DNA of 64,000 nt from Tenodera sinensis (lineage: Eukaryota; Arthropoda; Insecta; Mantodea; Mantidae). The DNA is taken from contig CM060969.1 of assembly GCA_030765045.1 (NCBI GenBank), positions 47,841,216-47,905,215 of the forward strand, read 5' to 3'. A program made the translations under genes and the position numbers. Positions 1-8,420 of this stretch are shown here, one piece after another. Each line of letters begins with the position of its first letter. Positions within the stretch are counted from its first letter, which is position 1. The notes under the pieces are model-generated. The model was not told where the DNA came from. It saw nothing but the letters and a program-made list of their open reading frames with translations, and did no database searches.

Positions 1-1450
1 TATTGAAAGGTGTAAAATAAACGAAATAGGATGCAGTATTTCCCAAAATACGTTTTTATATGTTCTACTGGCCTTGACAAAGTCTGTACACGTTGAAAAT
101 ATATTACTGAATGTTTGAAATATAATTCGGACAAAAGTTATGTATAGCATGTCTCTTATGTGTACATACATATGTAAAAATCCAAGCATAACCTCCAATA
201 AATTGCATTATCTGATAAAAGTATGATGACGGCATTGATGAATAAATTCAAAGAGAAACCTGTTAACGTAGCTCACGTATTGAAAGGTGTAACATAAATG
301 AAATAGAACGCTGCATCCTCCAAAATACTTTTCTTTATCAAAACTTGTTCTATTGGCCTTGATTAAATCGCTACATTTCGAAAATATCTTTCTCAAGGTT
401 TGAGATATAATTCTGACAAAGCATATGTACAGAATGAATCTCATATGTGCATATGTGAACAATCACAGCATAACCTTAAACAAATTGCACTAATTCATAA
501 AGGTATTTAAAACGCACAGCTATAATGGTTTCAATTGCAGCTCTTTAATTGAGAGTAACATAGTTGATCTAGAACAATACAAAATCCTTTGTCCCCATTG
601 CCATAAATTAGATAGTATGTAAGGGCTAAACAAGTACACATTTGAAAAGCAGACTCAGGGAGTATCGAAACTTGGCTCTTTGAAACAGATTCAAATACTC
701 TTGTGGTTGTATGTCAGAGACACTAAGAGTAGTTTCTCTCTGAATGATGATGACTGCATGGTTCAATAAATTCGAGGAGTGTTTAACGTTGCACAAGTAA
801 TGAAAGGTACAAAATAAATGAGATAGAATGCTGTATTTCGCAAAATACTCTTTTTTTTTTTTTTTTTTTTTTTCCATCAACACTTGTGCTACTGGTCTTG
901 ATTAAATCGCTTAATGTTGCGAATATATTACTGAATGTTTGAGATATAATTCTGACAAAGGTTACGTATAGCTTGACTCTTCTGGAAATAGCCAACGAAG
1001 CCCTCTTCATTCTGAATGGCGTCTGTAAACGTAACGATGTGTAACACTTTGTCGCACAAATGCACAGAACCTGTTAAGTGACACCCCCATTTATTGGTTT
1101 GAATACAAAAAGGGAGCTGATTAATATAATTTATTAATCATGCATGCAAGGAGAATGAAGTTCTAAAGCCTTCACACAGCGCCAAGAGCTTAAAGGTTAC
1201 GACTGTCCCTTAGCCTACTGAATTGTGCTCATTTCCATTTAGCTACCAGAAACTAGCATTAAAACAATTTATGGACATATTTGTCTTAATAAACTAATGT
1301 AGATAGTAGAACAAACGACTTCACGAATGTGTAGTATGAAGAAGATTTAGAGAAGAAACACATGTGAGCGCACAGATGAGATTTTTTTGGTGGAGGCTCT
1401 TGGCCGTCAAGAATCCATATTTCATTAAAACTCACAAATCCGTCCACGCG

Positions 1451-1487
<37 letters not shown>

Positions 1488-3292
1488 CACACTCACACAC
1501 GCACTCACACACCCACGCGGCTTAAAGTATTATATGGTGAACAGGTGTATAGACGGACCAACAAACTCTGTCGATTTCTTTTTGCAATTTTGAATATTGT
1601 CCCGTAGCACGACTAACAAAGTGCGAGATCTGTTTACTGATTATTCTCATTGTCAAGGCATAGCGCTGAAGTCCGTCGATGCTGCCAGCTTCAGAAGCAA
1701 TTGAGCTGTCTGGCGCCGTTTCTCGACGGATTTTACCGTCCTAAATATTATAAGACGCACATGTATAATGCAATGGCAGCAAATTGACAAATAGAAGAGA
1801 GTTCATCTGTTAATTGACTCTTATTGTCGATAGTGAAGTGAGGAGCTGCTTGGCGGATTTTCGCGTCATTATATATTATTATAAGAGGCACATTATATAA
1901 TACAATGGCAGCAAACTTTGCGTCTTCTCTATGCATTTTTAAACACGTCTTGCAGTGAATCTAACAAACAGGGGCGATTTCATCTGTTGATTGATTCTTT
2001 TAGCGGATAGTAAAGAGTAGCGATCGCGTCATGTAGTACACAGTTTCAGAACCTTTATACTACCTCGTTTAACTTTGCGTAGGAAGTAAGGCTCTTACTC
2101 AACACAATATGATTATCTGTATGAACAAGCGAGGTCTGTCACGAATACACACGTACACACGGTGATGAGGTGCCCGCTTGCTTATATCTCTGGCCCCTTG
2201 CTCTGTGAGACTCCTCTCTCCTCCCACTAACTTGGTGCTAATGAACAACCGTTCAAACGCAGACAACGCTCTTCGAATGGGAACATCGCTACTCGAGGAG
2301 CTTACTACCGGGATGCAAACCCAGGACGCAAACTCAAAATGATTTGGTGCAGTGGAGTACCCATTTTACATCGAGGCGACACATGTGATTCTAACAAGTC
2401 AAAACCTGTCAAACGACATCTAGCGGCATGAATTCGTACCTCCAAGCGCAATGATCTAAGGTTTACACAACGTAACAACCCCTGATACACATTCATTTCT
2501 GTTACCCGCCCGGTAGTTTAGCAAAATGTTTCCTTCTTTACTACTTACAATTTCATCATCCTCGACTCGCCGGTGGCCTATCTGTCTCAGGTCCACCAGA
2601 AGGTAGAGTTCAAGCGCACATTCATAACGATCTTAAACACAGCTCGATGGTTCGATGTCAATTGAAGGTTACAAGTATTAAAGTAATATGTGATCATACG
2701 ACTTATTTACTCCCCTTTGTCGTTAATTTTGGTTACCACATGCTACATAATCCCTCATCGTTAATAAAAGTTAGTATGTGTAATTCAATGTCAGCAAAGT
2801 ATGTCGTTTTCTGTATGCAATTTTTAATCATGCCTCTAGTATAAGTAACAATGTGTGGCGAGTTCAACTATTTATTGATTCGTATTGTGGATAGTAAAGT
2901 GTGGGCGGCGTGTCCTGCAGTAAACACTTTCAAAATTCTTATACTACTTCTTAGAACTTTAATATAGGAGTAAGGCTCAAAGTTTACTGAAAAAGCTAGC
3001 TGTATGTTAGCAGACTTTAGCGTCCAAAGTATTATAGGATGAGAATGTGTAATGCAATGGCAGCAAGCACTATGGTTTTCTTCATGCAATTTATAACCAT
3101 GTCTTGCAGTGAATCTAACAAAAAGGGGCGAGTTCACATTTTGATTGATTCTTTTTGCAGATAGAAATGAGTAGCCATCGTGTCATGCGGAAGACACTTT
3201 CAAAACCCCTATAATAGCTCTTTTTACTTTACCTAGTAAGTAAGACTCTTAGTTTACACAAAATAATTATCCTTTTGAACAAGCGTGTTCTG

Positions 3293-3331
<39 letters not shown>

Positions 3332-4506
3332 TGTGTCTGTCTGACTGTCTGTGTGTGTCTGTCTGACTGTCTGTGTGTGTTTGACTGTGGACCTGTATCT
3401 GTTTTTAGATTGACTCATATATATTATTATGAGAAATAATTATGGCAAGGGTAAATTATTGCTTGACTCAACTGGTAACAGTCAGTGAAGCCCTCTTTAT
3501 TCAGAGAAGCAACGCAATACACCTGATATAAATTCATTTAATTTAAACGCCAGGTATTGTATAACAGGGTTTCCTTTATTTGTAATAACAAGTTCATCAT
3601 GCTTGACTTAATTGCGGGTAGTAAAAAAGTGTACCCCCCAGGGAGGATTTGAACTCACAACCGACGAATCAAGCGTTGCTAGTTACGGGCCCCCACCAGC
3701 TCTCTGTCACCGCGGCTACCAGGAGGTACGAGTCAAAGGCACTTTTATAAGGAACTTAAGCACTGAGTGATGGCTGGATGTCAATTGCAGGTTATAAGTA
3801 TTACAATAATATGCAAATAGAATACTCATTTACTCCACTTTGTCATTAATTTTGATTACTACATGCTACATAGTACCTCATCATTTATAAAAATCACTAT
3901 TTCGGTCCTATTTCAAACAGCAAGACAGAGATACGTAAGTACTCTGTGGTCAATATAAATGTTGTACTGATCAAGCTAAATATACAGCATTTTCAAGGCT
4001 CTACTGATCATATACATACATGTATGTGTGCTTGGTAGTTTACAGTCACCGCACATGTGAACACAATATCAGTAGTTCAGTTAACTGCGTTAAGATAGGT
4101 TCTGAATGAAAAACGACACTTTGTTTACTCACTTGGAAGATCTATACACATATGTAAACAAACCAAAGCATAACCTCAAACAAATTGCATTCATTCGTAG
4201 AGGTATTTACAACACCCAACTATAATGCTTCCGATTGCAACACTTTAACTGAAAGTAACATATTGAATCTAGAACAATACAAAATAATTTGTCGTAATTG
4301 CCATAAATCATATATTTAAGGATTTATGGGTGCATAATAGAAAGGCACATCCAAGGAGTATCTAAACTTGGTTCTGTGAAACAGATTCAAATACTGTTGT
4401 CGATGTACATATGTATGTCAGAGATACTTAGAGTAGTTTCTCTCTGCATGGTGATGACGGCAAGGCTGAATAAATTCAAAGAGCAAAGTTGTTAACGTTG
4501 CCCACG
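1..4506 (+). repeat. Array unit 1
   Basis: This unit is cut by the window start, which I use as the unit phase. Tracts: poly(T) 851-873 (23 T), (AC)17 at 1452-1485, (TG)17 at 3294-3327. The tRNA-like segment is 3631-3729, minus strand. It has more private changes than other units: T at 236, a two-base swap at 465-466, G at 1021, A at 2229 and A at 3754. No coding gene seen. Confidence 0.97.
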
Positions 4507-4687
4507 TATTGAAAGGTGTAAAATAAACGAAATAGGATGCAGTATTTCCCAAAATACGTTTTTATATGTTCTACTGGCCTTGACAAAGTCTGTACACGTT
4601 GAAAATATATTACTGAATGTTTGAAATATAATTCGGACAAAAGTTATGTATAGCATGTCTCTTATGTGTACATACATATGTAAAAAT
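4163..4687 (+). repeat. Internal module alpha1 (525 bases, spans the unit 1/2 junction)
   Basis: This is the longest and most complete of three diverged alpha copies per unit. Shared landmarks in order are CCAAAGCATAACC, ATCTAGAACAATACAAAA, AACAGATTCAAATACT, AGTAGTTTCTCTCTGCAT, CACGTATTGAAAGGTGTAA and a TATTACTGAATGTTTGA segment. The chosen unit phase cuts it at 4507. No coding potential: stops are frequent in all frames, and the 70-codon open frame on the minus strand has no recognisable domain. Confidence 0.85.
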
Positions 4688-4969
4688 CCAAGCATAACCT
4701 CCAATAAATTGCATTATCTGATAAAAGTATGATGACGGCATGGATGAATAAATTCAAAGAGAAACCTGTTAACGTAGCTCACGTATTGAAAGGTGTAACA
4801 TAAATGAAATAGAACGCTGCATCCTCCAAAATACTTTTCTTTATCAAAACTTGTTCTATTGGCCTTGATTAAATCGCTACATTTCGAAAATATCTTTCTC
4901 AAGGTTTGAGATATAATTCTGACAAAGCATATGTACAGAATGAATCTCATATGTGCATATGTGAACAAT
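4688..4969 (+). repeat. Internal module alpha2 (282 bases, internally deleted)
   Basis: It aligns with both ends of alpha1 but jumps from the AAATTGCATT segment straight to GATGACGGCATGGATGAATA, so it lacks roughly 245 bases present in the middle of alpha1 and alpha3. It is missing as a separate copy in unit 6, where alpha1 and alpha2 have fused. The 91-codon minus-strand frame (positions 4714-4989) is an open stretch of this repeat, not a gene. Confidence 0.85.
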
Positions 4970-5353
4970 CCAAGCATAACCTTAAACAAATTGCACTAAT
5001 TCATAAAGGTATTTAAAACGCACAGCTATAATGGTTTCAATTGCAGCTCTTTAATTGAGAGTAACATAGTTGATCTAGAACAATACAAAATCCTTTGTCC
5101 CCATTGCCATAAATTAGATAGTATGTAAGGGCTAAACAAGTACACATTTGAAAAGCAGACTCAGGGAGTATCGAAACTTGGCTCTTTGAAACAGATTCAA
5201 ATACTCTTGTGGTTGTATGTCAGAGACACTAAGAGTAGTTTCTCTCTGAATGATGATGACTGCATGGTTCAATAAATTCGAGGAGTGTTTAACGTTGCAC
5301 AAGTAATGAAAGGTACAAAATAAATGAGATAGAATGCTGTATTTCGCAAAATA

Positions 5354-5390
<37 letters not shown>

Positions 5391-5503
5391 CCATCAACAC
5401 TTGTGCTACTGGTCTTGATTAAATCGCTTAATGTTGCGAATATATTACTGAATGTTTGAGATATAATTCTGACAAAGGTTACGTATAGCTTGACTCTTCT
5501 GGA
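4970..5503 (+). repeat. Internal module alpha3 (about 534 bases, contains the poly(T) tract)
   Basis: This is a third, full-length diverged copy of alpha. It keeps the landmarks ATCTAGAACAATACAAAA, AACAGATTCAAATACT, AGTAGTTTCTCTCTGAAT, GAAAGGTACAAAATAAA and TATTACTGAATGTTTGAGA. By eye it matches alpha1 at roughly three quarters of positions. The poly(T) tract at 5357-5390 sits exactly where alpha2 has CTTTTCTTTATC. Confidence 0.85.
5357..5390 (+). repeat. Variable poly(T) tract, unit 2 copy
   Basis: A run of 34 T between GCAAAATACTC and CCATCAAC. The corresponding runs in the other units are 20 to 48 bases and are given with each unit. Units 10, 11 and 14 have a C two bases after the start. 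It lies inside an older repeat module, so it looks like an expanded T-rich spot rather than the poly(A) tail of a retroposon. Confidence 0.95.
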
Positions 5504-5533
5504 AATAGCCAACGAAGCCCTCTTCATTCTGAA
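5488..5533 (+). repeat. Internal module beta1
   Basis: This 46-base stretch at the right end of alpha3 matches 7986-8031 (beta2) at 36 of 46 positions by direct count, with the core GAAGCCCTCTT shared. It shows that a further old duplication joined different neighbours in the two places. Confidence 0.75.
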
Positions 5534-5967
5534 TGGCTTCTGTAAACGTAACGATGTGTAACACTTTGTCGCACAAATGCACAGAACCTGTTAAGTGACA
5601 CCCCCATTTATTGGTTTGAATACAAAAAGGGAGCTGATTAATATAATTTATTAATCATGCATGCAAGGAGAATGAAGTTCTAAAGCCTTCACACAGCGCC
5701 AAGAGCTTAAAGGTTACGACTGTCCCTTAGCCTACTGAATTGTGCTCATTTCCATTTAGCTACCAGAAACTAGCATTAAAACAATTTATGGACATATTTG
5801 TCTTAATAAACTAATGTAGATAGTAGAACAAACGACTTCACGAATGTGTAGTATGAAGAAGATTTAGAGAAGAAACACATGTGAGCGCTCAGATGAGATT
5901 TTTTTGGTGGAGGCTCTTGGCCGTCAAGAATCCATATTTCATTAAAACTCACAAATCCGTCCACGCG

Positions 5968-6014
<47 letters not shown>

Positions 6015-6252
6015 CACACTCACACACGCACTCACACACCCACGCGGCTTAAAGTATTATATGGTGAACAGGTGTATAGACGGACCAACAAACTCTGTCG
6101 ATTTCTTTTTGCAATTTTGAATATTGTCCCGTAGCACGACTAACAAAGTGCGAGATCTGTTTACTGATTATTCTCATTGTCAAGGCATAGCGCTGAAGTC
6201 CGTCGATGCTGCCAGCTTCAGAAGCAATTGAGCTGTCTGGCGCCGTTTCTCG
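5534..6252 (+). other. Block present once per unit, with the CA tract; no gene seen
   Basis: I found no second copy of this block inside the unit. It holds a small inverted repeat, GATTAAT/ATTAATC with a 7-base loop, at 5636-5656, and the (AC)n tract at 5969-6012 with a degenerate CA-rich tail to about 6042. Open frames through the CA tract encode only alternating Thr-His or Cys-Val and are not credible genes. The rest shows no recognisable coding or RNA feature. Confidence 0.7.
5969..6012 (+). repeat. (AC)n microsatellite, unit 2 copy (22 repeats)
   Basis: A pure AC run followed by a degenerate tail of CTCACACT and CACACGC type. Repeat number over units 1-14: 17, 22, 34, 23, 26, 39, 26, 38, 39, 27, 22, 19, 21, 31. 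It is the largest source of unit length variation along with poly(T) and TG. Confidence 0.97.
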
Positions 6253-6380
6253 ACGGATTTTACCGTCCTAAATATTATAAGACGCACATGTATAATGCAA
6301 TGGCAGCAAATTGACAAATAGAAGAGAGTTCATCTGTTAATTGACTCTTATTGTCGATAGTGAAGTGAGGAGCTGCTTGG
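6253..6380 (+). repeat. Internal module gamma1a (truncated gamma copy)
   Basis: It begins CGGATTTTACCGTCC and contains AATGCAATGGCAGCAAA, as the other gamma copies do, then runs into GAGTTCATCTGTTAATTGA and a GGCGGATTTT that opens gamma1b. It lacks the ATGCATTTTTAAACACG-type middle part, so it is a shortened copy. Confidence 0.75.
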
Positions 6381-6680
6381 CGGATTTTCGCGTCATTATA
6401 TATTATTATAAGAGGCACATTATATAATACAATGGCAGCAAACTTTGCGTCTTCTCTATGCATTTTTAAACACGTCTTGCAGTGAATCTAACAAACAGGG
6501 GCGATTTCATCTGTTGATTGATTCTTTTAGCGGATAGTAAAGAGTAGCGATCGCGTCATGTAGTACACAGTTTCAGAACCTTTATACTACCTCGTTTAAC
6601 TTTGCGTAGGAAGTAAGGCTCTTACTCAACACAATATGATTATCTGTATGAACAAGCGAGGTCTGTCACGAATACACACG
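6381..6680 (+). repeat. Internal module gamma1b
   Basis: A full gamma copy: CGGATTTTCGCGTC, ACAATGGCAGCAAAC, TCTTGCAGTGAATCTAACAA, GGGGCGATTTCA, TTGATTGATTCTTTTAGC, a GCGATCGC palindrome, ACTTTGCGTAGGAAGTAAG and AACAAGCGAGGTCTGT. At its right end, where gamma3 passes into TG repeats, this copy has a short CA/CG-rich segment (ACACACGTACACACGG) instead. Units 7-10 and 12 carry a CAC to CAG change here. Confidence 0.8.
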
Positions 6681-7000
6681 TACACACGGTGATGAGGTGC
6701 CCGCTTGCTTATATCTCTGGCCCCTTGCTCTGTGAGACTCCTCTCTCCTCCCACTGACTTGGTGCTAATGAACAACCGTTCAAACGCAGACAACGCTCTT
6801 CGAATGGGAACATCGCTACTCGAGGAGCTTACTACCGGGATGCAAACCCTGGACGCAAACTCAAAATGATTTGGTGCAGTGGAGTACCCATTTTACATCG
6901 AGGCGACACATGTGATTCTAACAAGTCAAAACCTGTCAAACGACATCTAGCGGCATGAATTCGTACCTCCAAGCGCAATGATCTAAGGTTTACACAACGT
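6681..7000 (+). other. GC-richer block present once per unit; possible old tRNA-derived fragment
   Basis: This block is visibly richer in G and C than its surroundings and has no second copy in the unit. On the minus strand the consensus units read CTGGG-TTTGCAT-CCCGG, a perfect five-pair, seven-base-loop T-arm shape near the B-box consensus (unit 1 plus-strand positions 2308-2324). In this unit the base at 6850 is changed and the stem loses a pair. I could not find a matching A box upstream on that strand. It may be a degraded dispersed repeat. No open frame with recognisable domains. Confidence 0.4.
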
Positions 7001-7282
7001 AACAACCCCTGATACACATTCATTTCTGTTACCCGCCCGGTAGTTTAGCAAAATGTTTCCTTCTTTACTACTTACAATTTCATCATCCTCGACTCGCCGG
7101 TGGCCTATCTGTCTCAGGTCCACCAGAAGGTAGAGTTCAAGCGCACATTCATAACGATCTTAAACACAGCTCGATGGTTCGATGTCAATTGAAGGTTACA
7201 AGTATTAAAGTAATATGTGATCATACGACTTATTTACTCCCCTTTGTCGTTAATTTTGGTTACCACATGCTACATAATCCCT
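7001..7282 (+). repeat. Internal module delta1 (tRNA-like segment largely missing)
   Basis: It aligns with delta2 over ACACATTCATTT, the CCCGCC/ACGCC segment, TTTCCTTCTTTACTACTTAC, CAATTGAAGGTTACAAGTAT and ACATGCTACATAATCCCTCA. Between the two flanks it keeps only about 50 bases (CCGGTGGCC through ACCAGAAGGTAG), where delta2 has the complete tRNA-like segment. The 65-codon plus-strand frame starting at 7174 crosses delta1 and gamma2 and has no recognisable domain. Confidence 0.8.
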
Positions 7283-7537
7283 CATCGTTAATAAAAGTTA
7301 GTATGTGTAATTCAATGTCAGCAAAGTATGTCGTTTTCTGTATGCAATTTTTAATCATGCCTCTAGTATAAGTAACAATGTGTGGCGAGTTCAACTATTT
7401 ATTGATTCGTATTGTGGATAGTAAAGTGTGGGCGGCGTGTCCTGCAGTAAACACTTTCAAAATTCTTATACTACTTCTTAGAACTTTAATATAGGAGTAA
7501 GGCTCAAAGTTTACTGAAAAAGCTAGCTGTATGTTAG
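7283..7537 (+). repeat. Internal module gamma2
   Basis: A gamma copy directly following delta1, with ATTCAATGTCAGCAAAGTA, TGTATGCAATTTTTAATCATG, GGCGAGTTCAACT, TTATTGATTCGTATTGTGGA, AAACACTTTCAAAATTCTTA and TATAGGAGTAAGGCTC. It is the most diverged of the gamma copies. No gene seen. Confidence 0.8.
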
Positions 7538-7819
7538 CAGACTTTAGCGTCCAAAGTATTATAGGATGAGAATGTGTAATGCAATGGCAGCAAGCACTAT
7601 GGTTTTCTTCATGCAATTTATAACCATGTCTTGCAGTGAATCTAACAAAAAGGGGCGAGTTCACATTTTGATTGATTCTTTTTGCAGATAGAAATGAGTA
7701 GCCATCGTGTCATGCGGAAGACACTTTCAAAACCCCTATAATAGCTCTTTTTACTTTACCTAGTAAGTAAGACTCTTAGTTTACACAAAATAATTATCCT
7801 TTTCAACAAGCGTGTTCTG

Positions 7820-7820
<1 letters not shown>
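7538..7820 (+). repeat. Internal module gamma3
   Basis: A gamma copy in direct tandem with gamma2: CAGACTTTAGCGTCC, GTAATGCAATGGCAGCAA, TCTTGCAGTGAATCTAACAA, GGGGCGAGTTCACA, TTGATTGATTCTTTTTGCAG, AGACACTTTCAAAACCC, AACAAGCGTGTTCTGT. It is closest to gamma1b and runs directly into the TG tract. The 89-codon minus-strand frame over gamma2 and gamma3 shows no recognisable domain. Confidence 0.82.
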
Positions 7821-7856
<36 letters not shown>

Positions 7857-7918
7857 TGTGTCTGTCTGACTGTCTGTGTGTGTCTGTCTGACTGTCTGTG
7901 TGTGTTTGACTGTGGACC
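7821..7918 (+). repeat. (TG)n microsatellite with TGTC-rich tail, unit 2 copy (16 pure repeats)
   Basis: The pure TG run is 7821-7852. A fixed tail follows that contains a perfect 22-base tandem duplication built from CTGTCTGACTGTCTG plus TGTGTGT. Pure TG repeat number over units 1-14: 17, 16, 21, 22, 27, 18, 11, 17, 9, 21, 25, 22, 15, 14. The tail is constant except for one base in unit 9 (39426). Confidence 0.97.
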
Positions 7919-7985
7919 TGTATCTGTTTTTAGATTGACTCATATATATTATTATGAGAAATAATTATGGCAAGGGTAAATTATT

Positions 7986-8031
7986 GCTTGACTCAACTGG
8001 TAACAGTCAGTGAAGCCCTCTTTATTCAGAG
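7986..8031 (+). repeat. Internal module beta2
   Basis: This is the second copy of the 46-base beta segment. Here it lies between the AT-rich linker after the TG tail (7919-7985, which carries a minor CTCATA/TATGAG inverted repeat) and delta2. No gene seen. Confidence 0.75.
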
Positions 8032-8420
8032 AAGCAACGCAATACACCTGATATAAATTCATTTAATTTAAACGCCAGGTATTGTATAACAGGGTTTCCT
8101 TTATTTGTAATAACAAGTTCATCATGCTTGACTTAATTGCGGGTAGTAAAAAAGTGTACCCCCCAGGGAGGATTTGAACTCACAACCGACGAATCAAGCG
8201 TTGCTAGTTACGGGCCCCCACCAGCTCTCTGTCACCGCGGCTACCAGGAGGTACGAGTCAAAGGCACTTTTATAAGGATCTTAAGCACTGAGTGATGGCT
8301 GGATGTCAATTGCAGGTTATAAGTATTACAATAATATGCAAATAGAATACTCATTTACTCCACTTTGTCATTAATTTTGATTACTACATGCTACATAGTA
8401 CCTCATCATTTATAAAAATC
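8032..8420 (+). repeat. Internal module delta2 (contains the tRNA-like segment)
   Basis: Diverged copy of delta1, longer by roughly 100 bases, the difference lying mostly at the tRNA-like segment. Flanking matches include ATAAATTCATTTAATTTAAA, GGTTTCCTTTATTTGTAATA, CAATTGCAGGTTATAAGTAT, CTCCACTTTGTCATTAATTT and ACATGCTACATAGTACCTCA. It stops just after the point where delta1 continues into gamma2. Units 10, 11 and 12 have G instead of T in the TTTATTTGTA segment. Confidence 0.8.
8148..8254 (-). ncRNA. tRNA-like segment with Pol III-type signals (candidate small RNA or SINE head), unit 2 copy
   Basis: Read on the minus strand, the body is 8254 to 8156. It opens with GTACCTCCTGG and closes with CTGGGGGGTAC; these ends can pair over 11 positions, three of them G-U, and the inner seven sit where a tRNA acceptor stem belongs. 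Next comes an A-box-like TAGCCGCGGTGA, then about 50 bases on a B-box, GTTCAAATCC, fitting GWTCRANNC. GCTGGT and ACTAGC form a six-pair stem with an 11-base loop at the anticodon-arm position, followed by a possible long variable arm with a TTCG loop, as in class II (Leu/Ser) tRNAs. A T6 run (8148-8153, A on plus) lies two bases past the end, as a Pol III terminator would. The D stem and T stem pair poorly and the anticodon loop is too long, so a working tRNA is unlikely; a tRNA-derived SINE relic or a novel Pol III RNA fits better. Identical copies: 3631, 12716, 17244, 21785, 26067, 30592, 35159, 39691, 44234, 48791, 53319, 57861 and 62388, each 99 bases. Confidence 0.45.

Noticed and set aside
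851..873. Poly(T) read as the poly(A) tail of a minus-strand retroposon
   Set aside because: The tract lies inside alpha3 at a site where alpha2 has a short T-rich segment, with paralogous sequence on both sides. No AATAAA just upstream on the minus strand and no target-site duplication seen.
2161..2185. Weak resemblance of GTGCCCGCTTGCTTATAT to the 5' end of U6 snRNA
   Set aside because: The match ends after a few bases; the rest of U6, including the ACAGAGA box region, is absent downstream.
2868..3137. 89-codon minus-strand frame repeated in every unit (also 63-, 65-, 70- and 91-codon frames)
   Set aside because: They recur because the whole unit recurs. They show no domain, signal peptide or codon signature, and cross boundaries of internal repeat modules.
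3931..3942. Splice-donor-like ACGTAAGTAC
   Set aside because: No matching acceptor or coding exon is associated with it; such hexamers occur by chance at this length.
1..4506. Hammerhead ribozyme, as found in some animal satellites and SINEs
   Set aside because: I looked for the CTGANGA core followed by GAAA on both strands of the unit and did not find a plausible pair with flanking stems.
1..4506. rDNA, histone, 5S or spliced-leader tandem unit
   Set aside because: The unit size would fit some gene clusters, but no rRNA, histone, 5S or spliced-leader sequence that I recognise is present on either strand.
5132..5527. 131-codon minus-strand open frame with a long lysine run (the longest in the window)
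   Set aside because: The lysine run is the poly(T) tract read backwards. The frame exists only when the tract length suits the frame: it is intact in units 2 and 14 and broken or shifted in others. No domain is recognisable.
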